Shown here: positions 8,447-17,286 of the stretch, one piece after another
How the letters are laid out: each line of letters starts with the position of its first letter
How positions within the stretch are numbered: the stretch's first letter is position 1
DNA from: Streptomyces sp. SID14478
GTDB lineage: Bacteria > Actinomycetota > Actinomycetes > Streptomycetales > Streptomycetaceae
Assembly (NCBI RefSeq): GCF_010548525.1
Contig: NZ_JAAGMG010000430.1
Location: 1-36,349 of the forward strand
Direction: 5' to 3'
Length of the DNA stretch: 36,349 nt
Notes under the pieces: generated by a model
What the model was told of the DNA's origin: nothing
The model's input: the letters and a program-made list of their open reading frames with translations, nothing else
Database searches by the model: none
Program-made: the position numbers and the translations under genes

Positions 8447-9228
8447 ACTCGGGCCCGTCTACCGAACGGGAAGGTCACGAGCGCCCCACAGGTTGGGGGC
8501 TGCCGCGGTCCGTGCGTGCCTGTCTCTTCGATCTGGACGGCGTCCTGACGCGCACAGCCGTCGTGCACGCCGCGGCGTGGAAGGAGACGTTCGACGCCTT
8601 CCTGGCCGCCCAAGAGGGGGTGGGGTTTCGTCCCTTCGACCCGGTCGATGACTACGACGCCTACGTCGACGGGCTCCCGCGCGCCGACGGGGTGCGCGGC
8701 TTCCTCGCCTCGCGTGGCATCAGCCTCCCCGAGGACGCGGCGAGCGGAGTGCCCAAGCTGCACACGGTGCGCGGTCTCGGCGACCGGAAGAACGTGCTGC
8801 TCCTCCGGCTGATCCGCGAGCGGGGCGTGGAGGCGTATCCCGGCTCCGTTCGTTACGTCCGGGCAGTGCGGAGCGCGGCGCTGCGTCGCGCCGTGGTGTC
8901 CTCCAGCGCCAACTGCCAGGACGTGCTCGTCGCCGCGGACATCGCCGATCTCTTCGAAGTGAGGATCGATGCCGTGATTGCCTCTGCCCGAAGCCTCGCG
9001 GGCAAACCGCACCCCGACACCTTCCTCGCCGCTGCCCGCATGCTCGGTATCGTCCCCTCCGGCTGTGCCGTCTTCGAGGATTCCCTGGCGGGAGTCGACG
9101 CCGGCCGCGCGGGCGGGTTCGGCCTCGTCGTCGGAGTGGACCGCACCGGCCAAGCCGCGGCGCTGCACGAGCACGGTGCGGACGTGGTGGTGCATGACCT
9201 GGCCGAACTACTCAAAGACACGTCGTGA
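8443..9228 (+). CDS. HAD hydrolase, beta-phosphoglucomutase-like
   Basis: A 261-residue HAD-superfamily enzyme. Motif I is FDLDGVLT with Asp30 and Asp32; motif II is VVSSSAN; the conserved KPHPDTFLAAA carries the motif III Lys; motif IV is VFEDSLAGVDAGRAGG. The cap region with TRTAVVHAAAWKETFD is like beta-phosphoglucomutases, which turn beta-glucose 1-phosphate into glucose 6-phosphate. The next gene is a GH65 phosphorylase, which releases that same substrate, and the two overlap by four bases (GTGA), as in known maltose and trehalose phosphorolysis operons. The GTG at 8443 overlaps the VOC stop; ribosome binding is weak there, so translation is probably coupled. A start at GTG 8512 would cut too close to motif I. 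Confidence 0.9.
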   Translation: MNSGPSTEREGHERPTGWGLPRSVRACLFDLDGVLTRTAVVHAAAWKETFDAFLAAQEGVGFRPFDPVDDYDAYVDGLPRADGVRGFLASRGISLPEDAASGVPKLHTVRGLGDRKNVLLLRLIRERGVEAYPGSVRYVRAVRSAALRRAVVSSSANCQDVLVAADIADLFEVRIDAVIASARSLAGKPHPDTFLAAARMLGIVPSGCAVFEDSLAGVDAGRAGGFGLVVGVDRTGQAAALHEHGADVVVHDLAELLKDTS

Positions 9229-11597
9229 TCAGCCACCCCGCCTACCGAGTCGAGCCGTGGAGTCTGCCGGAGAACGGCCTCAACCTCGACCTACTCGCCC
9301 AGAGCGAATCCGTGTTCGCCCTTTCCAACGGTCATGTCGGATGGCGCGGAAACCTCGACGAGGGCGAGCCGCACGGTCTCCCGGGCTCCTATCTCAACGG
9401 GGTCCACGAACTGCACCCGCTGCCGTACGCGGAGGCCGGATACGGCTATCCCGCCTCCGGGCAGAGCACGATCGACATCACCAACGGAAAGGTCATCCGG
9501 CTCCTGGTGGACGACGAGCCCTTCGACCTGCGCTACGGACGACTCGGGCAGCACGAGCGCGTCCTGGACTTCAAGACCGGACTGTTGCACCGCAGCGTCG
9601 AATGGACCTCCCCGGCCGGCCGCACGGTACGCATTCGCTGTACGCGGCTCGTCTCCTTCGTCCAGCGGTCGGTGGCTGCCATTTCCTACACGGTGGAGCC
9701 GCTCGGCTCGCCGGTACGGGTCGTTCTGCAGTCGGAACTCGTCGCCAACGAACAACTCCCGGAGACCGATGGCGATCCCCGCAGCGCGGCCGCCCTGGAG
9801 TCTCCTTTGGTGGCGGAGGAGAGCTTCGCCCGCGCGGGCCGGCTCCGACTGATCCACCGTACGGCCCGCAGCGGCCTGCGCATCGCCGCCGCCGCGGATC
9901 ACGTCGTCAGGGGCCCCGCGCACACGGTGCTGTCCTCGGAGAGCAGTGACGATCTGAGCCGGCTCACCGTCTCGGCGCGGCTGGAGCCGGGCCAGCAACT
10001 GCACGTCGAGAAGTTCGTCGCCCACGGGTGGTCCGGTGTCCGTTCCCTGCCCGCCCTCAAAGACCAGGCAGACGCGGCCCTCGCGGCAGCCACCAGTACC
10101 ACCTGGGACGGACTGTGCGGCGAGCAGGCGGAGTATCTCGCGCGGTTCTGGGCCGGGGCCGATGTGGAGGTGGACGGTGACCCGGAGATCCAGCAGGCGG
10201 TCCGTTTCGCCCTGTTCCACGTCCTGCAGGCCGGGGCCCGCGCGGAAGAGCGAGCCATCCCCGCGAAGGGCCTGACGGGCCCCGGCTACGACGGTCACTG
10301 CTTCTGGGACACGGAGACCTTCGTCCTATCGGTGCTGACCTACACCGCGCCGCAAGCGGTGGCGCAGGCTCTGCGCTGGCGGTACGCCACCCTCCCGGCC
10401 GCACGGGACCGTGCGAAGCAACTGGGCCTGGCGGGGGCCGCCTTCCCTTGGAGGACGATCAACGGCGCGGAGTGCTCGTCCTACTGGCCGGCCGGCACCG
10501 CAGCCTTCCATATCAACGCCGACATCGCCGATGCCGTGGTGCGCTACACAGCAGCCACCGATGACGGCGCGTTCGACCGTGACGTCGGACTGCCGCTGCT
10601 GGTCGAGACTGCTCGACTGTGGCGGACACTGGGGCACCACGACGCCGACGGCGCCTTCCACATCGACGGCGTGACCGGACCCGACGAGTACAGCGCGCTC
10701 AGCTCCGACAACACGTACACCAACCTGATGGCACAGCGGAACCTGGAGGCTGCCGCCGACGCGGTGACCCGCCATCCGCCGCAAGCCGACCTCCTGGACG
10801 TGAACGACGAGGAGTGCGCCGCCTGGCGAAGGGCGGCGCAGCGGATGACCGTGTCCCACAGCCGAGAGCTAGCCATGCCGGAACAGTCCGCCCACTCCAC
10901 CAGGCGCCAGCGTTGGGACTTCACGGCGACCGGGCCCGAGCAGTACCCGCTGATGCTGCACTTCCCCTACTTCGACCTGTACCGCAAGCAGGTCCTCAAA
11001 CAGGCGGACCTGGTCCTGGCCCTGCACCTGCGCGGCGATGCCTTCTCCCACGGCGACAAGGCCCGTGCCTTCGCCTACTACGAGGCCCTGACGGTCCGGG
11101 ACTCCTCACTGTCCGCCTGCACCCAGGCCGTGCTGGCCGCCGAGACGTGCCACCTCGCGCTCGCGTACGACTATCTCGGGGAGTCGGCGATGATGGATCT
11201 GTCCGACCTGGAACACAACACCCGCGACGGCCTTCACATCGCCGCGCTCGCCGGCACCTGGACCGCGCTCGTCGCCGGATTCGGCGGCATGCGGGACCAC
11301 GATGGCGTGTTCTCCTTCGCCCCGCGTCTTCCCGAAGCCCTCAGCCGCCTGGCGTTCACCGTGCGAATCCGGGACCGGTCGCTACGGGTCGAGATCACCG
11401 GAGAGACGGTCGTCTACGCATTGACCTCCGGCGCCCCCTTGGAGATCCAGCACTACGGCCTGCCACTGGAGGTGTCGTTGACCTCGCCCCGGTCGGAGGC
11501 CGTCCCTCCGGCACCACCCGGCCTCCCCGAGCCCGACCAACCGCCCGGGCGGCGCCCGGCGCGACGCTCCCGCGACGCCGCGTCTGCACCGTCCTGA
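9225..11597 (+). CDS. Glycoside hydrolase family 65 disaccharide phosphorylase
   Basis: A 790-residue GH65 enzyme: N-terminal beta-sandwich (ESVFALSNGHVGWRGNLDEG), linker, then an (alpha/alpha)6 barrel. GYDGHCFWDTETFVLSVL and FPWRTINGAECSSYWPAGTAAFHINADIADAV are family hallmarks (each longer than quoted elsewhere, see 10287-10530). The general acid is Glu488 in TGPDEY, and LYRKQVLKQADLVLAL matches the conserved lysine-containing strip. These enzymes split maltose, trehalose, kojibiose or nigerose with phosphate, giving glucose and beta-glucose 1-phosphate without using ATP. Which disaccharide is used cannot be told by eye. The last 60 residues are proline/arginine-rich and extend beyond the usual C-terminal sandwich. 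GTG at 9225 overlaps the HAD stop by four bases. Confidence 0.93.
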   Translation: MISHPAYRVEPWSLPENGLNLDLLAQSESVFALSNGHVGWRGNLDEGEPHGLPGSYLNGVHELHPLPYAEAGYGYPASGQSTIDITNGKVIRLLVDDEPFDLRYGRLGQHERVLDFKTGLLHRSVEWTSPAGRTVRIRCTRLVSFVQRSVAAISYTVEPLGSPVRVVLQSELVANEQLPETDGDPRSAAALESPLVAEESFARAGRLRLIHRTARSGLRIAAAADHVVRGPAHTVLSSESSDDLSRLTVSARLEPGQQLHVEKFVAHGWSGVRSLPALKDQADAALAAATSTTWDGLCGEQAEYLARFWAGADVEVDGDPEIQQAVRFALFHVLQAGARAEERAIPAKGLTGPGYDGHCFWDTETFVLSVLTYTAPQAVAQALRWRYATLPAARDRAKQLGLAGAAFPWRTINGAECSSYWPAGTAAFHINADIADAVVRYTAATDDGAFDRDVGLPLLVETARLWRTLGHHDADGAFHIDGVTGPDEYSALSSDNTYTNLMAQRNLEAAADAVTRHPPQADLLDVNDEECAAWRRAAQRMTVSHSRELAMPEQSAHSTRRQRWDFTATGPEQYPLMLHFPYFDLYRKQVLKQADLVLALHLRGDAFSHGDKARAFAYYEALTVRDSSLSACTQAVLAAETCHLALAYDYLGESAMMDLSDLEHNTRDGLHIAALAGTWTALVAGFGGMRDHDGVFSFAPRLPEALSRLAFTVRIRDRSLRVEITGETVVYALTSGAPLEIQHYGLPLEVSLTSPRSEAVPPAPPGLPEPDQPPGRRPARRSRDAASAPS

Positions 11598-11600
11598 CCG

Positions 11601-11619
11601 GCACCGGTGGCGGCGGTGC
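11601..11619. terminator. Hairpin between convergent GH65 and phosphoketolase genes
   Basis: GCACCG, loop GTGGCGG, CGGTGC, sitting in the 41-bp gap between the two gene ends. The six-pair stem is modest but well placed to stop transcription from both sides. Confidence 0.55.
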
Positions 11620-11638
11620 GCTGACGTAGGGATGGGGT

Positions 11639-14023
11639 TCAGCCGGTCCAGACCCAGTCGGCGACCTCAGGCAAGTCGGTGCCATGTTCGCGGATCCAGG
11701 CGTGATGACGTAGCCGGGTGTCAGTCAGTTCCTGGCGGATCGTGGCGGCTCGCTCCGCGAGTCCGGGGACCCGGTCGATGACGTCCATGGCCAGGCGGTA
11801 GCGGTCAAGGTCGTTGCGGACGACCATGTCGAAGGGGGTGGTCGTGGTGCCCTCTTCCTTGTAGCCGCGTACGTGCAGGTGGGCGTGGCCGGTGCGCCGG
11901 TAGGTCAGGCGGTGGATCAGCCACGGGTAGCCGTGGTAGGCAAAGACGACCGGCCTGTCCGGGGTGAACAGGGCGTCGTAATCGGTGTCGGACATGCCGT
12001 GCGGGTGTTCCGCACTGGGCAGGAGACGGGCCAGGTCGACCACGTTGACCACCCGCACGGCCAGCGTGGGCAGCAGGCGGCGCAGCAGTTGGGCCGCGGC
12101 CAGCACCTCCAGCGTAGGGACATCGCCCGCGCAGGCCAGCACGATGTCCGGGTCGCGCACACCGTCTTCCGTGCTGGCCCACTCCCAGATTCCGGCGCCG
12201 CGGGCGCAGTGGCCACGGGCCGATTCCAGCGACAGCCAGTCGAAGCAGGGCTGCTTGCCCGCAACGACCACGTTGACGTAGTTGCGGGATCCCAGCACGT
12301 GATCGGCCACCGCGAGCAGGGTGTTGGTGTCCGGCGGCAGATAGACCCGCACCACCTCGGGGGACTTGTTGAGGACGTGGTCGATGAAGCCGGGGTCCTG
12401 GTGCGAGAAGCCATTGCTGTCCTGGCGCCAGACGTGTGAGGTCAGTACGTAGTTGAGCGAGGCGATGGGTCGCCGCCAGGGCAGTCGGCGGGCGGTGCGC
12501 AGCCACTTGATGTGCTGGTTGACCATCGAGTCCACGATGTGGACGAACGCCTCGTAGCACGAGAACACCCCGTGCCGGCCGGTGAGCAGATAACCCTCCA
12601 GCCAGCCCTGGCAGGTGTGTTCGGACAGGATCTCCATGACCCGCCCGTGCCGGTCGAGGTTCTCGTCCACTGCCAGGGTCTGCGCCTGCCACGCCTTACC
12701 GGTAGCCCGGTAGACGGAATCCAGCCGGTTGGAAGCGGTCTCGTCGGGCCCCAGCAGACGGAAGTCACGCCGCCTGGCCGTGTTCTCCATGATGGTCTCC
12801 AGGAGATCGCCCAGCACCCTGGTTGGTTCATGCAGTGTCGTCCCGGGCTTGTCGACCCGCACCGCGTAGTGCTCGAGCGGTGGCACCGGCAGGGCACGCA
12901 CGAGCAGCCCGCCGTTCGCGCGCACGCTCGCCCCCATACGCTGCACGCCGGACGGCACGCACTCCAGCACCTGAGCAGACGGCCGTCCGCGATCGTCGAA
13001 CAATTCCCGCGGACGGTAGGAATGCATCCAGCGCTCCAACTGGCGCAAATGGTCCGGGTTCTCCCGCACGCCCGCCAGCGGCACTTGGTGGGCGCGCCAG
13101 GTGCCCTCGACCGGCACGCCGTCTACCTTCGCGGGCCCCGTCCAGCCCTTGGGTGTCCGCAGCACGATCATCGGCCAGCGGCGACGCTCGACGACGCCTT
13201 CCTCCCTCGCGCCCTGCTGGATGGCATGGATCCGGTCCAGCGCCATGTCCATCGCGCGGGCCATGGCGGCGTGTACCTGAAGCGGATCATCTGCCTCAAC
13301 GTGGAGCGGGTCATGGCCCAACCCGCGCAGCAGGTCGTCGAGTTCGTAGTCAGGCAGCCGCGCCAGCACCGCCGGGTTGGCAATTTTGTAACCGTTGAGG
13401 TGCAGGATCGGCAGGACCGCGCCGTCGTGGACCGGGTCGAGGAACTTGTTGGAGTGCCAGGACGCGGCCAGCGGTCCGGTCTCCGCCTCACCGTCGCCGA
13501 TCACACAGGCGACCAGCAGATCGGGATTGTCGAAGGCGGCTCCGTAGGCGTGGGAGAGCGAGTAGCCGAGCTCACCGCCCTCGTGGATCGAGCCGGGCGT
13601 CTGGGGCGCGACGTGGCTGGGCACTCCGCCCGGGAAGGAGAACTGCCGAAACAGGCGCGCCATGCCTTCCGCGTCCCGGGGCACATCGGGATACGTCTGC
13701 GAGTACGTGCCTTCGAGCCAGGAGTTGGCGAGCACCGCAGGCCCTCCGTGGCCGGGGCCCCAGACGCAGAGAACCTCCTTGCCGTGATCGCGGATCACAC
13801 GGTTCAGGTGGGTGTACACGAGATTGAGCCCGGGAGAGGTTCCCCAGTGCCCGAGCAGCCGCGGCTTGATGTGCTCCGGGCGCAGGGACTCGTCGAGCAG
13901 AGGGTTGGCCATCAGATAGATCTGGCCGACCGCGAGATAGTTCGCCGCCCGCCAGTGCGCGTCGAGTGCGGCCACTTCCCGCGCACCGAGATAACTGGCC
14001 CATTTGTGATGGGGCTCAAGCAT
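11639..14023 (-). CDS. xfp: Phosphoketolase (D-xylulose 5-phosphate/D-fructose 6-phosphate)
   Basis: A 794-residue thiamine-diphosphate enzyme that splits xylulose 5-phosphate or fructose 6-phosphate with phosphate to give acetyl phosphate plus glyceraldehyde 3-phosphate or erythrose 4-phosphate. Signature stretches are [18 protein letters not shown] near residue 60, [17 protein letters not shown], the ThDP-binding [19 protein letters not shown], and [13 protein letters not shown] in the pyrimidine domain. Length is normal for the family. The ATG at 14023 lies seven bases from GAGGGAG; the GTG at 14029 is too close to it. It converges on the GH65 operon. Acetyl phosphate feeds acetate kinase to make ATP without respiration, so induction in low oxygen would make sense; a candidate DevR-like box lies about 210 bp upstream. 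Confidence 0.97.
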   Translation of the reverse strand: MLEPHHKWASYLGAREVAALDAHWRAANYLAVGQIYLMANPLLDESLRPEHIKPRLLGHWGTSPGLNLVYTHLNRVIRDHGKEVLCVWGPGHGGPAVLANSWLEGTYSQTYPDVPRDAEGMARLFRQFSFPGGVPSHVAPQTPGSIHEGGELGYSLSHAYGAAFDNPDLLVACVIGDGEAETGPLAASWHSNKFLDPVHDGAVLPILHLNGYKIANPAVLARLPDYELDDLLRGLGHDPLHVEADDPLQVHAAMARAMDMALDRIHAIQQGAREEGVVERRRWPMIVLRTPKGWTGPAKVDGVPVEGTWRAHQVPLAGVRENPDHLRQLERWMHSYRPRELFDDRGRPSAQVLECVPSGVQRMGASVRANGGLLVRALPVPPLEHYAVRVDKPGTTLHEPTRVLGDLLETIMENTARRRDFRLLGPDETASNRLDSVYRATGKAWQAQTLAVDENLDRHGRVMEILSEHTCQGWLEGYLLTGRHGVFSCYEAFVHIVDSMVNQHIKWLRTARRLPWRRPIASLNYVLTSHVWRQDSNGFSHQDPGFIDHVLNKSPEVVRVYLPPDTNTLLAVADHVLGSRNYVNVVVAGKQPCFDWLSLESARGHCARGAGIWEWASTEDGVRDPDIVLACAGDVPTLEVLAAAQLLRRLLPTLAVRVVNVVDLARLLPSAEHPHGMSDTDYDALFTPDRPVVFAYHGYPWLIHRLTYRRTGHAHLHVRGYKEEGTTTTPFDMVVRNDLDRYRLAMDVIDRVPGLAERAATIRQELTDTRLRHHAWIREHGTDLPEVADWVWTG

Positions 14024-14482
14024 CGCCACACTCCCTCGATGGACCGCCCGGCAGACCCCATCGCCCGAACCCCGCAGCTCTGCTTCCTGCAGGTTCGGCG
14101 TTCTGTCTCGGGCTGCCTCGGTCCAGGGCGCCGCTTTGCACGATGTGCCGCTCGGAACGGAGTGGTGAGCCCTGCCTACGAAGGAGCAGAGCCTCTCGTC
14201 CCACCCTAGGAGCTCCTCCGGCTACGTACAGGTGCCGGACGGCCCTGATCTCGGAGGGCTGTTGATGTCCGGCCCTGTGCAAAGCACCGCGCCAGGGATA
14301 ATGTCGACAGTGCCGCCCCGGTCCCCGGCCGTACCGCATTCACCGCAACGTCGCACCGAAGCACGGCGGACACACTTCACAGGACCCGCAAGGCGTTCCT
14401 TGCGCACCGTGTCCCTGATCCTTCCGGTGCGTCCCCGAGGCAGTTCTTCCTGCCTCATTTCCTGTGCGAGGCCATCGCAGCC
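14024..14482. promoter_or_regulatory. Divergent promoter region, phosphoketolase and small membrane protein
   Basis: A 459-bp gap without a supported gene. It holds the phosphoketolase ribosome site (14031-14037) and a candidate DevR-like box at 14232-14245. GGCCCT at 14241-14246 and AGGGCT at 14255-14260 form a second, looser inverted pair, and a further GGCCCT lies near 14272. Otherwise nothing recognised. Confidence 0.5.
14232..14245. promoter_or_regulatory. Candidate DevR/OsdR-type box (weaker)
   Basis: GTGCC-GGAC-GGCCC, one mismatch from a perfect 5-4-5 inverted repeat, in the divergent gap upstream of the phosphoketolase gene. Confidence 0.38.
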
Positions 14483-14890
14483 GTGGCGGCGCCCATGTAC
14501 GTACTTCTGCTTCCGGCAGTGCTCCCGCTTGCCCTGCTCGGCACGATGATGGGCCTGTCCTGGTGGGAAGACCTGTTGTTCCCACCGAAGGAGCCCCACG
14601 GACCCACCGCAGAGCCGCCGCCCGCGCCGTCCAGCACCCAGCCACTCAGCGAGGGCGCACCGCCGTCTACAGAAGTCGCAACGGCACGCCAGGTGACGAG
14701 GCGCACTGCCCCGGGAGGGCTGCACCGCCCCAGTCGTCTCCCTCGCCCACCCGGGGATCGCATCCCTGATCCAGGACACCGACTTCGCCCCCTGTTGGAG
14801 TGCGCCGCTGGTTCAGGACTTCGCCCCAGCCGACGTACCTCCGCACCTCACAGCATCCGCCAACGTCCCGGAGCGCAGAAGGATTCATGA
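14483..14890 (+). CDS. Small membrane protein, possibly frameshifted
   Basis: The frame is 135 residues from GTG 14483 (or 131 from ATG 14495). It starts with a strong membrane helix, MYVLLLPAVLPLALLGTMMG, followed by SWWEDLLFPPKEP and a proline-rich cytosolic stretch. Its TGA overlaps the ATG of the DUF2180 gene (ATGA), which supports translation through this point. The second half, however, is rich in Arg and Pro like a shadow frame, while another frame around 14720-14880 (AHPGIASLIQDTDFAP) has more natural composition. A frameshift near 14700 or a short gene ending earlier is possible. Neither start has a strong ribosome site. Family not recognised. Confidence 0.5.
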   Translation: MAAPMYVLLLPAVLPLALLGTMMGLSWWEDLLFPPKEPHGPTAEPPPAPSSTQPLSEGAPPSTEVATARQVTRRTAPGGLHRPSRLPRPPGDRIPDPGHRLRPLLECAAGSGLRPSRRTSAPHSIRQRPGAQKDS

Positions 14891-15093
14891 ACTGCTACGA
14901 CTGTCACCAAGAGGGAAGGGCCACCCCAGCCACCGCCTCCTGCCACACCTGCGGTGCCGGGCTCTGCCCCGATCACATCAGGGTCACCGCCCAAGATGTC
15001 CACCGGCACGAAGGCATGGGCCTGTCCACCCTCAAGCAATCGGCCCGCCGCCTCACGTGCTTCACCTGCCACGACGCGCAGCATCAGCTCTGA
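14887..15093 (+). CDS. DUF2180 small zinc-finger-like protein
   Basis: A 68-residue protein starting MNCYDCHQEGRATPA. It has paired cysteines CxxC at residues 3-6, CHTC at 19-22, C27 with PDH, and CFTC near 58-61, enough for two zinc sites; this layout is the DUF2180 family, found in actinobacteria beside Usp, CBS and pyruvate-phosphate dikinase genes. The role is unknown. ATG at 14887 follows AGAAGGA and overlaps the stop of the membrane-protein gene upstream. It sits 63 bp before the histidine kinase gene on the same strand and may share its transcript. Confidence 0.88.
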   Translation: MNCYDCHQEGRATPATASCHTCGAGLCPDHIRVTAQDVHRHEGMGLSTLKQSARRLTCFTCHDAQHQL

Positions 15094-15156
15094 GTGGCGC
15101 CCAGTACCCCCGGCGGGTGCACAGCACGGCGCGTCGTCATCGGAGCGGAGACAGTA

Positions 15157-16530
15157 GTGACCTACGAGCAGCCCGAGCACGTCCTACGCCCCCGGCTAAA
15201 GAAACAGCTTGCGGGACCCGAGGGTCCAACTCCGCCCGCACGTCCGCGAAAGCGCCCCCTCGGAGCGCCAGATGGGACCTCCAGCCAGGATTGTTCCGCA
15301 CACAAACCTGGCGGAGTGGGCATCGCCGGCGAAGACGATCCCCTCTTTGCCCCGCCCGCCATGCCTGTTGCACAGGACGTCGACAACGCCCTCATGCAGG
15401 CCGGGGCCAGGGGCCGTGAACGCTGGCTCACGGCCGGAGCCGAGCTCACCAGTAGTCTGCTCTCCGGCGCTTCGGAGACCCAAGTCCTGGAGCTCATGCT
15501 CCACCAGGCGCAGGACATCACCTCGGCCGACCTCGCTGTCATCGACCTCGTCTCGACGCGAACGCAGGAACTGCACGGAGCCCTCGCCCTCGGACAGAGC
15601 GCCGCACTGCATCGCGGTCCGGGACGTCCACGTGCCGGCACCCTGAGCGGAGTGGCCCTGACCGCACAGCAGTTGATCGCCTGCTCCGACGTGGCACGTG
15701 ATCCACGCATCACCTGTCGTCGGGAACGCTGGAACGGGCTCGGAGCCGCCATCGCCGTACCCCTGAGCACCAGCCACGGTGACCGCGGAGTACTCGTACT
15801 CGCCCGGAGCGCGGGACGTCCGCCCTTCCCCCCGGAAGAGATCGCTCCGCTACCCGGCTTCGCAGGCCAGGCCGCCCTCGCGCTGGAGCTCGCGGAGCGC
15901 CGCAGGGCCGCCGAGGAGGTGAGTCTGATCGAGGACCGAGACCGCATCGCACGTGACCTCCACGACCTCGCGATCCAACGACTGTTCGCCATAGGAATGA
16001 CGCTGCAGAGCACCCAGCGCTTCGTCGATCACCCCCAGGCCAGTGAGCGGATCGGCCGGGCGGTCGACGATCTCGACACGACCATCCGCATCATCCGCTC
16101 CACGGTCTTCGGATTACGCGCCCACGACCCCCGCGCCCTCGCGGACGGTCTGCGGGCCCGCACCTCCAGGACGGCGGAAGAAGCGGTTGCCACCCTGGGG
16201 TTCACGCCGTCCCTGCTCATGGAGGGCCTCCTCGACACCGACGTGCCACGAGCAATGGCGGACACGGTCGTGGCCGTGCTCAGCGAGGCGCTCTCCAACG
16301 TGGCCCGCCATGCACACGCCTCGTCCACCGACATCACACTCGTCGTCCGTAAGGAGCGGCTCACCCTCACGGTCACGGACGACGGCGTCGGCATCACCAC
16401 CGGCGGACACCGTGGCGGGCTGCGCAACCTCAACGAGCGAGCGCAGAAGGCGGGAGGTGCACTCACCGTGACCACCTCGTCCGAAGGGGGAACTCAGCTG
16501 AGTTGGACCGCCCCACTCCCCGCCCAGTGA
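15157..16530 (+). CDS. GAF-domain sensor histidine kinase, DevS/OsdK-like but lacking the first GAF domain
   Basis: A 457-residue cytosolic kinase. After an unrelated-looking N-terminus (residues 1-85) comes RGRERWLTAGAELTSSLL, which in full-length actinobacterial DevS-type kinases links GAF-A to GAF-B. One GAF domain follows (about 100-245), then the HisKA_3 box RIARDLHDLAIQR with phospho-acceptor His269, and an HATPase with ALSNVARHAHA (N box), DDGVGI (G1) and GGLRNLNERA. In DevS/DosT GAF-A holds the haem that senses O2 and NO; here it appears missing. The GTG at 15157 follows GGAG by six bases. It is convergent with a NarL response regulator 16 bp away, its probable partner. Confidence 0.92.
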   Translation: MTYEQPEHVLRPRLKKQLAGPEGPTPPARPRKRPLGAPDGTSSQDCSAHKPGGVGIAGEDDPLFAPPAMPVAQDVDNALMQAGARGRERWLTAGAELTSSLLSGASETQVLELMLHQAQDITSADLAVIDLVSTRTQELHGALALGQSAALHRGPGRPRAGTLSGVALTAQQLIACSDVARDPRITCRRERWNGLGAAIAVPLSTSHGDRGVLVLARSAGRPPFPPEEIAPLPGFAGQAALALELAERRRAAEEVSLIEDRDRIARDLHDLAIQRLFAIGMTLQSTQRFVDHPQASERIGRAVDDLDTTIRIIRSTVFGLRAHDPRALADGLRARTSRTAEEAVATLGFTPSLLMEGLLDTDVPRAMADTVVAVLSEALSNVARHAHASSTDITLVVRKERLTLTVTDDGVGITTGGHRGGLRNLNERAQKAGGALTVTTSSEGGTQLSWTAPLPAQ

Positions 16531-16546
16531 CAGCACGGAGCGAATC

Positions 16547-17239
16547 TCACGTGTCCGCGTTGGACACCGGGCTCCCCCGGGCGACAAGGACAGCCGCCTG
16601 TACGCGTCGCTGGACCCCGAGCTTCGCCAGGAGCCGGGAAACAGCACTCTTGACCGTCTGCTCCGACAGGAGGAGCCGCTTGCCGATCTGCCGATTGGTC
16701 AAGCCCTCCCCGATCAGTTCCAGTACCAGGCCTTCACGCGGACCCAGGTCACCCAGCACACTCGGATCTGCGTCTACCGGCTCAGCAGATCCCCGAAGCC
16801 GGCTCATCAGTCGACCGGTGGTCGCGTGATCGAGCATCGACTCACCCGACGCCACCGTCCGCACCGCCGTGACCAGGTCGGAACCGTTGATCTGCTTCAG
16901 AACGTACCCGGCGGCACCAGCCATGATCGCGTCCAACAGAGCATCGTCGTCATCGAACGACGTCAGCATCAGACAGGCCAACCCAGGCATGCGGTTGCGC
17001 AGTTCACGACAGACCGTGATGCCGTCGCCATCCGAGAGCCGGATGTCCAGTACCGCGGCATCCGGCCGCAGGGCAGGACAGCGCACCAGCGCCTGCGAGC
17101 CGGATTCCGCCTCCCCCACCACGGCGATGTCCGGCTCCGAGTCGAGCAGATCGCGCACCCCACGCCGAACGACTTCGTGATCATCGAGCAGGAAGACCCG
17201 GATCGGGGACTCAGCTGAGAAAGCACGTTCCTCACCCAT
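16547..17239 (-). CDS. NarL/FixJ-family response regulator, DevR/OsdR-like
   Basis: A 230-residue two-domain regulator. The receiver starts IRVFLLDDHEVVRRG (acidic pocket Asp21/Asp22), with phospho-acceptor Asp65 in VLDIRLSDGDG, Thr in LTSF and Lys in YVLKQ. The C-terminal LuxR-type helix-turn-helix is LGPREGLVLELIGEGLTN followed by RQIGKRLLLSEQTVKSAVSR. DevR and OsdR have this design and bind palindromes such as GGGAC-N4-GTCCC; several such boxes are in this window. The ATG at 17239 has GGAGG five to six bases upstream; the ATG at 17257 is a possible earlier start with poorer spacing. Its gene ends 16 bp from the end of the kinase gene on the other strand. Confidence 0.93.
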   Translation of the reverse strand: MGEERAFSAESPIRVFLLDDHEVVRRGVRDLLDSEPDIAVVGEAESGSQALVRCPALRPDAAVLDIRLSDGDGITVCRELRNRMPGLACLMLTSFDDDDALLDAIMAGAAGYVLKQINGSDLVTAVRTVASGESMLDHATTGRLMSRLRGSAEPVDADPSVLGDLGPREGLVLELIGEGLTNRQIGKRLLLSEQTVKSAVSRLLAKLGVQRRVQAAVLVARGSPVSNADT

Positions 17240-17286
17240 AACACCCTCCGGTGTCATCTCGACGGACCCTCCTGGCCCGCCGGCGG

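Noticed and set aside
12512..14209. 565-residue plus-strand frame opposite phosphoketolase
   Set aside because: Mirror-frame artefact of high GC content; the minus strand encodes a full phosphoketolase.
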